Of a DNA stretch of 64,000 nucleotides, positions 46,836 through 57,650 are shown piece by piece (the stretch's first letter is position 1; each line of letters opens with the position of its first letter). Position numbers and translations under genes: made by a program. The stretch is from Amycolatopsis sp. NBC_01480 (GTDB lineage: Bacteria > Actinomycetota > Actinomycetes > Mycobacteriales > Pseudonocardiaceae): assembly GCF_036227205.1 (NCBI RefSeq), contig NZ_CP109442.1:2232001-2296000 (forward strand), given 5' to 3'. Under the pieces are notes generated by a model. The model saw nothing but the letters and a program-made list of their open reading frames with translations. It was not told where the DNA came from and searched no databases.

Positions 46836-47675
46836 ATGACCACAGCAGTGAGAGTGCGCGGACTGCGCAAGGAGTACCCGGGGCACCTCGCCGTCGCCGG
46901 GCTCGACCTGGACATCCACCAGGGCGAGGTGTTCGCGCTGCTCGGCCCGAACGGCGCGGGCAAGACGACCACCGTCGAGATCCTGGAGGGGCACCGGCAG
47001 CGCACGGCGGGCGAGGCCGACGTGCTCGGCGAGGACCCGGGCAAAGCCGGCCGCGCATGGCGTTCGCGCATCGGCATCGTGCTCCAGACGGCGACCGACG
47101 CCGCCAATCTGAGCGTGGCGGAAACCGTGCGGCACTTCGCGAAGTACTACCCGAACCCGCGAAACGTCGATGAGGTGATCGAGAAGGTCGGCCTCACCGA
47201 GAAGGCGGGGGCGCGGGTGAAGTCGCTTTCCGGCGGGCAGCGACGGCGGGTGGACGTCGCGCTCGGCATCATCGGCCGTCCCGAGCTGCTGTTCCTGGAC
47301 GAGCCGACCACCGGCTTCGACCCCGAGGCGCGGCGCCAGTTCTGGGGGCTGATCAACGACCTCGCCGGTGAGGGCACCACCATCCTGCTCACCACGCACT
47401 ACCTCGACGAGGTCGAGGCGCTGGCCGACCGGCTGGTGGTGATCGCGCGGGGCTCGATCGTCGCGCAGGGGTCCCCGGAAACGCTCGGGGGCCGCAGTCA
47501 AGCCGAGGCCACCGTGCGGTGGACCGACGAGCGCGGGGAGCACGTGGAGCGCACCGCGTTCCCGACCAAGGTCGTCAACGAGCTGTCCGGCGGGAGCAGG
47601 GAGCTCGCCGGACTGACCGTGACGCGGCCGAGCCTGGAGGACATCTACCTGGACCTGATCGGAGAGCAGCTGTGA
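46836..47675 (+). CDS. ABC exporter ATP-binding protein (DrrA-like)
   Basis: 279 aa. Walker A GPNGAGKTT, signature LSGGQRRR, Walker B LLFLDEP. Short C-terminal extension as in DrrA/CcmA drug exporters. First gene of a four-gene operon with permease, histidine kinase and response regulator; the stop overlaps the next start (GTGA). Confidence 0.92.
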   Translation: MTTAVRVRGLRKEYPGHLAVAGLDLDIHQGEVFALLGPNGAGKTTTVEILEGHRQRTAGEADVLGEDPGKAGRAWRSRIGIVLQTATDAANLSVAETVRHFAKYYPNPRNVDEVIEKVGLTEKAGARVKSLSGGQRRRVDVALGIIGRPELLFLDEPTTGFDPEARRQFWGLINDLAGEGTTILLTTHYLDEVEALADRLVVIARGSIVAQGSPETLGGRSQAEATVRWTDERGEHVERTAFPTKVVNELSGGSRELAGLTVTRPSLEDIYLDLIGEQL

Positions 47676-48487
47676 CCGCCACCCTCGCCCTGCCGGGCAC
47701 GTTCACCCTCGGGCTCGCCCGGGGCGGCGCCGAGCTGCGCCAGTTCTTCCGCAACCGGGAGCAGGTGGTCTTCGCCTTCTCGCTGCCCGCCGTGCTGATG
47801 ATCCTGCTCGGGTCCATTCTGGACGGTCCGACCGGGCAGGCCGGCGTCTCGTCCGGGCAGCTGCTCGCGGCCGGGATGATCGGCGCGGGCATCGTTTCGA
47901 CGTCGTTCAACAGCGTCGGCATCGGCATCGCGGCCGACCGCGAAATGGGCGCGCTCAAACGGTTGCACGGCACGCCGATGCCGCCGGCCTCGTACTTCAT
48001 CGGCAAGATGATCATGGTGGCCGTCACGAGCGTGGCGCAGACGGTGCTGATGGCGGCGGTCGCGATGCTGCTGTTCGGCCTGTCGCTGCCGACCGACCCG
48101 GTCAAGTGGCTGACGCTGGTGTGGGTGCTGCTGCTCGGGATCATCGCCTCGACACTGCTGGGCATCTCGATCAGCTCGCTCACCCGGACCGCGAACGGTA
48201 CGGTGGCCGTGGTGCAGCTGGTGTACCTGGTGCTGCAGTTCATTTCCGGGGTGTTCGTCACGCCCATCACCCACCTGCCGAAGATCATGGTGGACATCGC
48301 GTCGTTCTTCCCGCTCAAATGGATCTGCCAGGGCTTCCGCTCGGTGTTCCTGCCGGCGGACGCCGCGACACAGGAGATGGCGGGGTCGTGGGAACTTCCG
48401 ATGGTGGCGCTGGTGCTGGCGGCGTGGTGCGTGACCGGGCTGGTGCTGGCGAGGCTGACGTTCCGGTGGACGAACGAGAAGCCGTGA
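47672..48487 (+). CDS. ABC exporter permease (ABC-2 family)
   Basis: 271 aa from a GTG. Six membrane segments; the LNREMG-like stretch AADREMGALKRLHGTPMPP and the ISGVFVTPITHLPKIM segment before the last helices are typical of ABC-2 drug exporters. Coupled on both sides by 4-nt overlaps. Confidence 0.91.
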   Translation: MTATLALPGTFTLGLARGGAELRQFFRNREQVVFAFSLPAVLMILLGSILDGPTGQAGVSSGQLLAAGMIGAGIVSTSFNSVGIGIAADREMGALKRLHGTPMPPASYFIGKMIMVAVTSVAQTVLMAAVAMLLFGLSLPTDPVKWLTLVWVLLLGIIASTLLGISISSLTRTANGTVAVVQLVYLVLQFISGVFVTPITHLPKIMVDIASFFPLKWICQGFRSVFLPADAATQEMAGSWELPMVALVLAAWCVTGLVLARLTFRWTNEKP

Positions 48488-49647
48488 CCGACGCCTGGCA
48501 GCGCTCGTTCTGGTTCTGGGAGGTGCTGTTCGCGGTCGCCTACGTGGCGACCGCGCTCCTGGTGCTGTTCGACGACGTGACCACCGCCCCGAAGGTGGTG
48601 GCGGAGACCGCGCTCGCGGTGCTCGCCCTCTCCTACCTGGTGGCCGGACGGCGGCTGGTGAAGCGCGAGGACAACAGCCTCCCGGCCCGGGTCTACACCG
48701 GGGTGCTGGTCGCCGCCGCCGGCACGGCGATCTTCGCGGACACCACTTCGAGCTTCGTGCTGTTCATGGTCTGCCCGCTGCTGTTCATGCTGCTGGACGT
48801 CCGCTCGGCTTCGGTGGTCACCACCGTGGTCATCGTGCTGGACCCGATCTCCGCCGTGGTGCGCGGCGGCTGGGGCAATCCGAGCCTGTCGATCCTGCTG
48901 CCGATGACCGCGATCCTGATCGTGTTCAGCGCGCTGGCCGGGAAGTTCACCACCGACATCATCAAGCAGAGCACCGAGCGGGCCGAGCTGATCCGGAAGC
49001 TGGAGGACAGTCAGGCCGAGGTTTCGCGGCTCTCCCGCGAGGCGGGCACCGCGGCGGAGCGGGAACGCCTCGCACGGGAAATCCACGACACGCTGGCGCA
49101 GGGGTTCACCAGCATCGTCACGCTGACCCAGGCGATGGAGTCCGAACTGGACACCGACCCGGACGCCGTGCGCCGCCACCTCGCACTCGCCGGGCGCACC
49201 GCGCGGGAGAACCTGGCCGAGGCGCGCGCCATGGTGGCCGCGCTGGCACCGTCCGAACTGTCCGCCGGCTCGCTGGCGGAAGCGGTGCAGCGTCAGGCTT
49301 CCCGGCTCTCGGACGAGACCGAGCTGACCGTCGAATGCGAAGTGGACAGTCCGATGCCGGTGCTCGCGACGGCCACCGAGGTGGTGTTGCTGCGAGCCAC
49401 CCAGGAGGCGCTGACCAACGTCCGCAAGCACGCGAAGGCCACCACCGTGCTGATCCGGCTGTCCGCTGTGGACTGCGGCGTCCGCTTGCTCGTGCGCGAC
49501 GACGGCGCGGGCTTCTCCCTCGCCAAGCCCACGGACGGCTTCGGCCTGCGCGGCATGCGCTCGCGCGTCGAGCAGGTGGGCGGGCGGCTGAACGTGCGCA
49601 GCGGCCTGGGCGACGGGACCGAGCTGGAGCTGGAGGTGCCCGCGTGA
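48484..49647 (+). CDS. Sensor histidine kinase (DesK/NarX-like, HisKA_3)
   Basis: 387 aa from a GTG. Five to six membrane helices in residues ~10-160 with short loops, so it likely senses within the membrane. A coiled linker (STERAELIRKLEDSQAEVSR) follows, then the phospho-acceptor His201 in LAREIHDTLAQGF and an ATPase domain with the N box TQEALTNVRKHA and G boxes DDGAGF and GFGLRGM. Partner of the following NarL-type regulator. The combination with an ABC exporter in one operon resembles BceRS/DesKR-style drug or lipid stress modules. Confidence 0.92.
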   Translation: MTDAWQRSFWFWEVLFAVAYVATALLVLFDDVTTAPKVVAETALAVLALSYLVAGRRLVKREDNSLPARVYTGVLVAAAGTAIFADTTSSFVLFMVCPLLFMLLDVRSASVVTTVVIVLDPISAVVRGGWGNPSLSILLPMTAILIVFSALAGKFTTDIIKQSTERAELIRKLEDSQAEVSRLSREAGTAAERERLAREIHDTLAQGFTSIVTLTQAMESELDTDPDAVRRHLALAGRTARENLAEARAMVAALAPSELSAGSLAEAVQRQASRLSDETELTVECEVDSPMPVLATATEVVLLRATQEALTNVRKHAKATTVLIRLSAVDCGVRLLVRDDGAGFSLAKPTDGFGLRGMRSRVEQVGGRLNVRSGLGDGTELELEVPA

Positions 49648-50267
49648 TCACGATCATGCTGGTGGACGACCATCCCGTGGTGCGCGAGGGGCTGCGCGGC
49701 ATGCTCGAGGCCGAGCCCGATCTCACCGTGGTCGGCGAGGCGGGCTCGGGCGCCGAGGCGGTGGCGCTGGACCGTGTGAAGCAGCCGGACGTGGTGCTGA
49801 TGGACCTGCGCATGCCGGGTCTCGACGGCGTCGGCGCGATCCGCGAGATCCTCAAGGAAACCCCGGCGCGGCGGGTCGTCGTGCTCACCACGTACGAGAC
49901 GGACGCCGACATCCTGCGCGCGGTCGAGGCCGGCGCGGCGGGCTACCTGCTGAAGGACGCGTCACGCGCCGAGCTGGCGGGCGCGATCCGGGCCGCGGCG
50001 CGCGGCGAAACCGTGCTGGCGCCGTCGGTGGCGGGGAAACTGGTCAACCGCGTGCGGAACCCGCCGCCCGCCTCCCCGCTGTCCGCCCGCGAGGTCGAGG
50101 TGCTGCGGCTGGTCGCGAAGGGGCGCACGAACGCCGAAATCGGCCGCGAGCTGCACATCGGCGAGGCGACCGTGAAGACGCATTTGCTGCGGGCGTTCGG
50201 GAAACTGGGCGTTTCGGACCGCACCGCGGCGGTCACCACGGCTTTGGACCGCCATCTGCTCGGCTGA
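49644..50267 (+). CDS. NarL/LuxR-type response regulator
   Basis: 207 aa from a GTG overlapping the kinase stop. Receiver domain with acidic pocket VDDHP and phospho-acceptor Asp54 in VVLMDLRMPG; conserved Thr in VVLTTYE and Lys in LLKDAS. C-terminal LuxR helix-turn-helix SAREVEVLRLVAKGRTNAEI then GEATVKTHL. Last gene of the exporter operon; probably controls it. Confidence 0.93.
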   Translation: MITIMLVDDHPVVREGLRGMLEAEPDLTVVGEAGSGAEAVALDRVKQPDVVLMDLRMPGLDGVGAIREILKETPARRVVVLTTYETDADILRAVEAGAAGYLLKDASRAELAGAIRAAARGETVLAPSVAGKLVNRVRNPPPASPLSAREVEVLRLVAKGRTNAEIGRELHIGEATVKTHLLRAFGKLGVSDRTAAVTTALDRHLLG

Positions 50268-50285
50268 GGAACGCGGCCAGGCAGA

Positions 50286-51641
50286 ATGGCCGTCATGCTC
50301 GACGCCACCGAACTCGCCCTGTACCGCCGGCTCGCCCGCGAACAGGCGGTGTGCCGCGCCCCGTCGCTGGTCGCCGCCGTGGTGCGCGACGGACAGGTCG
50401 TCTGGTCGGGCGGCCGCGGCCGGGTCGGCGAGGCCCGCCCGGACGAGGACACCCAGTACCGGCTCGGCTCGATCACCAAGACCATGGTCGCCACCGCGGT
50501 CCTGCGGCTGCGCGACGAGGGCCGGCTGGACCTGACCGACCAGCTGGAGAAGCACGTCCCGGGCACGGCGTTCGGCGGGACGACGATCGCGCAGCTGCTC
50601 TCGCACACCTCGGGCCTGACCTCGGAGTCGCCGGGCCAGTGGTGGGAGCGCGCGCCGGGCGGCGACTGGGCCGCGCTGGTGGCGAGCCTCGACACCGGCG
50701 CGACGAAGCTGCGCCCGGGCTTCAAGTTCCACTACTCGAACGTCGGCTTCGGCGTGCTCGGCGAGCTGGTCGCGCGCCACCGCGGCCGGCCGTGGCTCGA
50801 CGTGGTCACCGACGAGATCCTGACCCCGCTGGGCATGACGCGCACCACCCCGCACCCGCAGGCCCCGCACGCCGACGGCTTCGCCGTGCACCCGTTCGCG
50901 GACGTGCTGCACCCCGAGCCGGCGCCGGACGCGGGCGCGATGGCCCCGGCCGGCCAGCTGTGGTCCACGGTCACCGACCTCGGCCGCTGGACCGCGTTCC
51001 TCGGCGGCCACACCGGCGGCGTGCTGAGCGAGGACACCGTCGCCGAGATGCGCCTGATGAACACCGTCGACGACACCGAGGTGTGGACCACCGGCTTCGG
51101 CCTCGGCCTGATGGTGGTCCGCTACCAGGGCCGGCACCTGGCCGGCCACACCGGCTCGATGCCGGGATTCCTGGCCGCGACGCTGGTGGACGCGAACACC
51201 GGCACCGGCGCGCTGTGCATGGCGAACTCCACCGCGGGCGTCGGCATCGTCCAGCTGACCCTGGACCTGCTGACCATGGTGGAAGAGCTGGAGCCCGCGC
51301 TGCCCGACGAGTGGCTACCGTCCACTGTGGACCCGAAGCTGCTGGCCCTGACCGGCCTGTGGCACTGGGGCCCGACGCCGTACACCCTGCGCGTGCTGGC
51401 CGACGGGATGATCGCGCTCGAGCCGGTCAACGGGTCGGGCCGCGCGTCGCGGTTCCAGCCCACCGGCCCGGACACCTGGCTGGGCCTGGACGGGTACTAC
51501 GCGGGCGAGACGCTGACCGTCGGCCGGACTGGCGACGGCGTGGCCAACCACCTGAACCTGGCCACGTTCATCTTCACCCGGACCCCCTACGACCCGTCGG
51601 CCCCGGTGCCCGGCGGCGTCGACGAGGCCGGCTGGCGCTGA
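50286..51641 (+). CDS. Serine hydrolase (class C beta-lactamase family), cytosolic
   Basis: 451 aa. S62-x-x-K in GSITKT, Y150-S-N in FHYSNVG, and H288-T-G in AGHTGSMPG, so the third motif is HTG rather than KTG, as in esterase-like members. No signal peptide. The C-terminal ~110 residues form an extra beta domain. ATG at 50286 or 50295. Its 3' end overlaps the convergent gene by 55 bp. Confidence 0.88.
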   Translation: MAVMLDATELALYRRLAREQAVCRAPSLVAAVVRDGQVVWSGGRGRVGEARPDEDTQYRLGSITKTMVATAVLRLRDEGRLDLTDQLEKHVPGTAFGGTTIAQLLSHTSGLTSESPGQWWERAPGGDWAALVASLDTGATKLRPGFKFHYSNVGFGVLGELVARHRGRPWLDVVTDEILTPLGMTRTTPHPQAPHADGFAVHPFADVLHPEPAPDAGAMAPAGQLWSTVTDLGRWTAFLGGHTGGVLSEDTVAEMRLMNTVDDTEVWTTGFGLGLMVVRYQGRHLAGHTGSMPGFLAATLVDANTGTGALCMANSTAGVGIVQLTLDLLTMVEELEPALPDEWLPSTVDPKLLALTGLWHWGPTPYTLRVLADGMIALEPVNGSGRASRFQPTGPDTWLGLDGYYAGETLTVGRTGDGVANHLNLATFIFTRTPYDPSAPVPGGVDEAGWR

Positions 51642-52714
51642 GCGAAGCCCGCGCCCGCGAAGACGTCGCGGCCCGGCAGGCCGAGCCACACCGGGCCCGG
51701 CCGGGGCTCGCCGAAAACCCACACCCGGCCGTGCGCCAGCAGCTCGGCGGCGATCTCCGGCGGGCAGCCCACGATGTCCAGGCGCGCGGGACGGCCCGGC
51801 CCGAGCACCGCCCAGCCGCGGACCTCGGCAGCGGGCCAGACGTGGTCGTCGGCCAGCCGCACGTCGATCGGCGTCAGCGGCCCTTCGCCGGCGCCGCGGA
51901 GGCGGTAGCGCACGTCGGACACCCAGACGGCGGCGGCCACCGCCGCGACGAGCATCGGGATGAGCAGCACCCAGAGCCACGGGGCCCAGACGAGCGCGCC
52001 CACCGGCACGGCCACCAGCGCCGCCATCGCGAGGCCCGCCACGGACATCCGCAGCCGGTTGCGCCAGGCCAGCCCGGACAGTGAGTCCCACCAGCGGAGG
52101 AACCGGCTGACGGGCACGGCACCGGCCGGGTCCGTGGTGAGCAGGCCGGCGGTGGTGGCGGTGCCGAACTCGGCGGTGACCTCGCCGCCCTCGCTGCCGA
52201 GCCCCTTGCCGTGGAGCCAAAGCTTGCCGGTGCGCACGACGGCGAGGGCGAGCGGGCCGGGGCAGTCCGGCAGGGTCAGGTAACCGGGACGGCCGTCCGG
52301 CAGCGTGACGGTGACCCGGACCGGCCCGACCGTCGCCTGGCCGTTCCACTGACTGGTGTCCCCGTCGACCCGCGCGGTCACGGCGATCCCCCGCGGCGAG
52401 GCCGACGGGACGAGCGGCGCGCCGTTGGACGCCATTTCCTGGGGCCGCAAACGCTTACGCTCCATGGATTCCCCCGCCCGAGTCAGCCACCGGGGCAACC
52501 GGGGCACGAAAACCAGCGCCAGCGTCACCGCGAAGCCCAGCGGCAGCCCGATCGCGGCCGACGAGTCCCAGCCCCGGTGGAGGTGCACGGCGACGTTCAG
52601 GGCGAACAGCGCGAACCACCACCACCGCGGCCGGAAACGCCCGCTGTCCCGTTCGCCGGGATCGTGCCGGAAGCGCTCTGTGCTCAGAGTTCCACATGTC
52701 GGACACCGGCCCAC
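51587..52714 (-). CDS. Membrane protein with N-terminal CxxC, unknown function
   Basis: About 375 aa if started at GTG 52714; ATG 52756 would overlap the serC start. The N-terminus VGRCPTCGTLSTERFRHDPG has a CPTC zinc-ribbon half. Two membrane segments follow at about residues 35-70, a beta-rich soluble part, a second membrane pair near residues 225-265, and a C-terminal soluble domain that ends inside the convergent hydrolase gene. No family recognised. It is divergent from serC with almost no gap. Confidence 0.6.
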   Translation of the reverse strand: MGRCPTCGTLSTERFRHDPGERDSGRFRPRWWWFALFALNVAVHLHRGWDSSAAIGLPLGFAVTLALVFVPRLPRWLTRAGESMERKRLRPQEMASNGAPLVPSASPRGIAVTARVDGDTSQWNGQATVGPVRVTVTLPDGRPGYLTLPDCPGPLALAVVRTGKLWLHGKGLGSEGGEVTAEFGTATTAGLLTTDPAGAVPVSRFLRWWDSLSGLAWRNRLRMSVAGLAMAALVAVPVGALVWAPWLWVLLIPMLVAAVAAAVWVSDVRYRLRGAGEGPLTPIDVRLADDHVWPAAEVRGWAVLGPGRPARLDIVGCPPEIAAELLAHGRVWVFGEPRPGPVWLGLPGRDVFAGAGFAQRQPASSTPPGTGADGS

Positions 52715-52742
52715 CGCCGTTAGCAGGCGCGTCCCGACCTGA

Positions 52743-53882
<1,140 letters not shown>

Positions 53883-53900
53883 GCCCGCTCCCGGCCAACG

Positions 53901-53951
53901 CCGTCAAGGCCTCCTTACCTGCGTAGCACGCGGGTAAGGAGGCCTTGACGG
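53901..53951. repeat. Palindrome after serC, 19-bp arms
   Basis: CCGTCAAGGCCTCCTTACC (53901-53919) pairs perfectly with 53933-53951 around a 13-nt loop. It lies between convergent serC and the ABC permease gene. Once in the window. Confidence 0.9.
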
Positions 53952-53989
53952 ACTTCAGGGCGCCCTTCCCCCCTGAAAGGGGCCCTTCC

Positions 53990-55204
53990 TCAGGCCAGCG
54001 CCTGAGTGGGCGGCAGCCGCGCCGCGCGGGCGGCCGGATAGGCCCCCGCGATCGCCCCGACCAGCGCGGCCACCGCGACCCCGCCGGCCAGCGCGAGCGG
54101 CGGCAGGATCGCCGGCCAGCCCTGGCTCAGCGCATACCCCGCGGTCACCAGCACCCCGACGAGCACCCCGACCAGCCCGCCGAGCCCGGACAGCAGCACC
54201 GATTCGGCGAGGAACTGCCCGCGCACCTGACGGCGGGTCGCGCCGAGTGCCCGGCGCAGGCCGATCTCGCGCCGCCGTTCCAGTACCGAGATCACCATCG
54301 TGTTCGCCACGCCGACGCCGCCGACCAGCAGCGCGACCCCGCCGAGCCCGAGGAACAACGCGCTGTAGCTGTTGTCGGTGATCTGTTGCGCCTCAAGCGC
54401 TTCCGACGGACGGCGGACGTTGACCTGGTCGGGCGAGGCCGGGTTGAGCGTCGCGCCGAGCACGCCCCGCACACTGTCCACTTGGGACTCGTCGGCGCGG
54501 GCGTACACGGTGCTGGCGTGGCCGTCGAAGCCCAGCAACGCCTTCGCCACGTCCCAGCCCACCAGCACCGACCGCTCCACCTCCGGCGCCAGCGGCATCG
54601 GGTCGAGGATGCCGACGACGGTGAACCAGTGCCCGCCGAGCCACACCTGCGGCGGCTTGGCCGGGTCGATGTGGTCGATCCCGAGGCGCGCGGCGGCCTC
54701 CGAGCCGAGCACCGTCACCGGGAACTTCTGGTTCGCCGCGTCCAGGAACGAGCCGGTGCGGACCTTCCCGCCGAGCACGCCGAGCAGGTCCGGCGTCGCC
54801 GCGAACACGGACAGCCCGGACGTCTCCTCGGCCGGGATGCGGTCGCTGCGCCGCACGGTCTGCGGGGTCAGCCCGAGCCCCGAAGCCGCAGTCACCGGGC
54901 CGATCCGCTTCGCCATCGCCACGGCCTCGTCCGGCAGCTTCGCCGGCTTGCCGAACAGCGTCTGGCCCGGGGCCGCGACCAGCAGGTTGGTGCCCAGCGC
55001 GGCCAGCCGGTCGTGCAGGGCCTGCGCGCTCGACGCCGGGATCGCCAGCACGGCGACCATCGCGGCGACGCCGATGGCGATGCCGAGCGCCGAGAGCACG
55101 GCGCGCACCGGGCGGGTCCGCATGCCGTGCGCGCCGAGCGTCAGCACGTCCCGCGGGCCGAGCCGAGCCGGGTCGGGCACCGGCGGCGGGGCGACGGTGA
55201 TCAT
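53990..55204 (-). CDS. MacB-like ABC transporter permease (FtsX family)
   Basis: 404 aa. One N-terminal membrane helix (~residues 37-57), a large extracytoplasmic MacB_PCD domain of ~200 residues, then three C-terminal helices with [20 protein letters not shown], the FtsX/MacB hallmark. Overlaps the ATPase stop as ATGA. Part of lipoprotein-adaptor-ATPase-permease operon. Confidence 0.92.
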   Translation of the reverse strand: MITVAPPPVPDPARLGPRDVLTLGAHGMRTRPVRAVLSALGIAIGVAAMVAVLAIPASSAQALHDRLAALGTNLLVAAPGQTLFGKPAKLPDEAVAMAKRIGPVTAASGLGLTPQTVRRSDRIPAEETSGLSVFAATPDLLGVLGGKVRTGSFLDAANQKFPVTVLGSEAAARLGIDHIDPAKPPQVWLGGHWFTVVGILDPMPLAPEVERSVLVGWDVAKALLGFDGHASTVYARADESQVDSVRGVLGATLNPASPDQVNVRRPSEALEAQQITDNSYSALFLGLGGVALLVGGVGVANTMVISVLERRREIGLRRALGATRRQVRGQFLAESVLLSGLGGLVGVLVGVLVTAGYALSQGWPAILPPLALAGGVAVAALVGAIAGAYPAARAARLPPTQALA

Positions 55205-55896
55205 CGGACCACCAGCCCCGTGTCGTGGCCCGTGTCGAGCCGCAGCACACCGTCGAGCAGCTCGATCCGCCGGGGCAGCCCGGCCGCGATCTCGCGGTCG
55301 TGGGTGATCACGACGATCGTCGTGCCGTCCGCGCTCAGCTCCGCCAGCAGGCTGAGCACCGCCGCGCCGGTGCCGGTGTCGAGGTTCCCGGTCGGCTCGT
55401 CGGCGAGCAGGATCGACGGCCCGTTCACCACGGCCCGCGCGATCGCCACCCGCTGCCGCTCGCCGCCGGACAACTCGCCCGGCCGGTGCCACGCGCGGTG
55501 CCCGAGCCCGACCCGCTCCAGCGAGGCCAGCGCCCGGCGCCGCCGGTCCTTCCGCGGAACCCCGGCGTACAGCAGCCCGGTGCAGACGTTGTCGACCGCG
55601 CTGAGCCCGTCGTCGAGGAAGAACTGCTGGAACACGAACCCGATCCAGCGCGAGCGCAGGGCGGCCAGCTTCCGGTCGGGCAGGGTGGCGACGTCGTGGC
55701 CGCGCAGCTCGACCCGGCCCGCGGTCGGCCGGTCGAGCGTGCCCATCAGCTGCAGCAGCGTCGACTTCCCCGAGCCGGACGGGCCGACGATCGCCGCCAG
55801 CTCGCCCTCCTCGAGCGAAAGCGAGACGTCGCGCAGCGCGGCCACCCCGCCCGGGTAGGTGCGCGAAACCCCGTGCGCGGCGAGGACCGGGGTCAC
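55201..55896 (-). CDS. MacB/LolD-like ABC transporter ATPase
   Basis: 231 aa from a GTG. Walker [21 protein letters not shown], signature [15 protein letters not shown], Walker [14 protein letters not shown], the pattern of mechanotransmission-type ABC ATPases. Overlaps adaptor stop and permease start by 4 nt each. Confidence 0.94.
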   Translation of the reverse strand: MTPVLAAHGVSRTYPGGVAALRDVSLSLEEGELAAIVGPSGSGKSTLLQLMGTLDRPTAGRVELRGHDVATLPDRKLAALRSRWIGFVFQQFFLDDGLSAVDNVCTGLLYAGVPRKDRRRRALASLERVGLGHRAWHRPGELSGGERQRVAIARAVVNGPSILLADEPTGNLDTGTGAAVLSLLAELSADGTTIVVITHDREIAAGLPRRIELLDGVLRLDTGHDTGLVVR

Positions 55897-56978
55897 GAGG
55901 TCGTCACCACCCGCACACCGGGGGCGAGCCCGGCCCCGGAGACCTCCACCTTGCTGCCGCTGAACATCCCGGTCTTGACCGCGACCAGGTGCCGCTTCCC
56001 GTGGTCGTCGACCTCGACCGCGTAACCACCCTCGGCGAGCGCGAGCAACGCGCCGACCGGGACCGACAGGACGCCCTTGTGCACGTCCTTGGTGAACCGG
56101 ACGGTCACCGGCGAGGAGTCGAGCGAGCCGGCCGCCTTCGGGTCGTCCAGGTTCACCGTGACGGTGATCGTCAACGTGCCGTTCGGCTGGCCCGAGGCGT
56201 CCTTGCCCTGCTCCGCGGTGTGCCCGACATCGGTGACCGTGCCGGTGGTCTCGGTGCCGTTGACGGTCAGGCCGACCTTGGCGCCGACCTGGGCCAGCGC
56301 CTGCTTGGCGGCGTCGAGCTTCACGGTCACCGACCGTCCGGTGCCGGTCGTCTTGAGCAGCTCGCCGGCGCCCGGCCCGCCGAGCTGGCCGGTGACCGAG
56401 GAGACGCGGATCTCGCCGGCCGCCAGCACGACGTCACCCTGCCCGAACGTGCCGGTCTGCTCGACGCCCAGCGACTTCTGCCACTTCTTCACCGCCGCCG
56501 CGGTGGCGGAGGTGAACTTCGTGTCCGGCGCGCCGAAGCCGCCGAAGCCCAGCGCCTGGAGGTTCTGCTCCAGCTCCTTGACGTCCGGGCCCTTGTCCAC
56601 GCCGTCGGCCAGGTCGCGGTAGAACGGCAGGGTGCCGTAGAACAGCGGCACCGGCTTGGCGTCCACGCTGTAGACGGTCTTGCCCTGCGAGATAGTCGAG
56701 CCCGCCGCCGGCAGCGACGTGAGCGTGCCCGGTTTCCGGCCGGTGACCGAGGTTTCCGCGCCGTAGCCGAGCGTGCCGTCGACCTCCTCCGCGTCGCTCA
56801 GGTCGCTTTTGGTCACCTCGGCGGTCTCGACCTGCGGCGGCGCCGCGGCCGGACCGGAGGTGCCTTCGGCGACGCGCGTGAGGACCACGACCGAGGTCGT
56901 GCCCAGCACCACCACGGCCACGGCGACCGCGACGAACCAGCGGGCGCGACGGCGGCGTGGGCGGTCCGGTCCGGTCAC
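55893..56978 (-). CDS. HlyD/MacA-like adaptor with peptidoglycan-binding domain
   Basis: 361 aa. Basic N-terminus, membrane anchor at residues ~14-35, then an extracytoplasmic part. A PG_binding_1 domain lies at about residues 130-172 ([13 protein letters not shown] to [10 protein letters not shown]). Beta-barrel repeats of the membrane-fusion protein type follow, with a C-terminal barrel-sandwich end ([20 protein letters not shown]). In Gram-positive bacteria such adaptors join the transporter to the wall rather than to an outer membrane. Confidence 0.88.
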   Translation of the reverse strand: MTGPDRPRRRRARWFVAVAVAVVVLGTTSVVVLTRVAEGTSGPAAAPPQVETAEVTKSDLSDAEEVDGTLGYGAETSVTGRKPGTLTSLPAAGSTISQGKTVYSVDAKPVPLFYGTLPFYRDLADGVDKGPDVKELEQNLQALGFGGFGAPDTKFTSATAAAVKKWQKSLGVEQTGTFGQGDVVLAAGEIRVSSVTGQLGGPGAGELLKTTGTGRSVTVKLDAAKQALAQVGAKVGLTVNGTETTGTVTDVGHTAEQGKDASGQPNGTLTITVTVNLDDPKAAGSLDSSPVTVRFTKDVHKGVLSVPVGALLALAEGGYAVEVDDHGKRHLVAVKTGMFSGSKVEVSGAGLAPGVRVVTTS

Positions 56979-57529
56979 TTCCCACCCGTCCCGGGTGCGG
57001 CGGGCGCGGCGGCGTCACCGAAGCCGCAGGCCTTCATCGCGGCCTCGGTCTTGGCCTGGTCCGAGCCGAGGTTGATCGTGCCGGCGTGGTTCGCGTCCGG
57101 GTCCGGCATGTCGATGCCGTGGTCACGCATGCACTGCGCCCGCTTGCGCGCCGCGTCCAGCTGCTGCGGGTCGAGCGGCTTCGGCTGGCCGCCGTTGGGC
57201 AGCAGCTTCTTGCAGGCGTCCTGCGCCTTGCTCATCTTGTCCGCGTCCGCGGCGCTGCCGGCGGGCAGTGCGATCGACATCCCGCCCGAGCCCGGTTTCG
57301 GGTCCGGCATGTCGATGCCGTTGTCCCGCATGCATTTCGCGAATTGCAACATCTGCTTTTCCTGCTCCGGGTCGGCTTTCTGCCCGCCGCCGCCCGCGTC
57401 CTTCGCCGCCGAAGTGCTCGGCGGGCCGGAAATCGACGCGACTTTGTCGTCCCCGCCGCCCCCGCCGCCACAGCCCGCCAGCAGCATCGCCGCCAGCCCC
57501 GCCACCACGACCACCTGTCGTTTCCGCAT
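56975..57529 (-). CDS. Lipoprotein with two CMRxxGIDMPDP repeats
   Basis: 184 aa. Lipobox LLAGC with Cys20, a poly-Gly stretch, then two tandem ~55-residue repeats: FAKCMRDNGIDMPDPKPG ... ACKKLLP and AQCMRDHGIDMPDPDAN ... KACGF. Each repeat has a Cys pair that could form a disulphide or bind a ligand. Similar CMRxHGxPxFPDP-type repeats occur widely in actinobacterial secreted proteins without known function. First gene of the MacAB-like operon, divergent from the OmpR-type two-component genes. Confidence 0.85.
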   Translation of the reverse strand: MRKRQVVVVAGLAAMLLAGCGGGGGGDDKVASISGPPSTSAAKDAGGGGQKADPEQEKQMLQFAKCMRDNGIDMPDPKPGSGGMSIALPAGSAADADKMSKAQDACKKLLPNGGQPKPLDPQQLDAARKRAQCMRDHGIDMPDPDANHAGTINLGSDQAKTEAAMKACGFGDAAAPAAPGTGGK

Positions 57530-57598
57530 AGCTCCTCCTCCTGCCGGCCGGTCCCGGCTCCGGCCCGAAGTTCTACGGATCGGGCGATTCCGGCGGGC

Positions 57599-57626
57599 TA
57601 AGCGAATCCGCTTATGCGGCCCTTAT
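57599..57626. promoter_or_regulatory. Possible OmpR-type operator between lipoprotein and response regulator
   Basis: TAAGCG-AATC-CGCTTA is a perfect inverted repeat (57599-57614). CTTAT occurs at 57611 and 57622, 11 bp apart, the spacing typical of OmpR/PhoB-family direct repeats. It lies 25 bp upstream of the regulator's GTG and 70 bp from the divergent lipoprotein start. Confidence 0.45.
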
Positions 57627-57650
57627 CCCCCGGCCGGGCAGACTGGGCCG

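Noticed and set aside
53952..53990. Second terminator in the C/G-rich stretch before the MacB-like permease stop
   Set aside because: The GGGCCC/CCCTT blocks pair only partly; the palindrome at 53901-53951 already accounts for termination.
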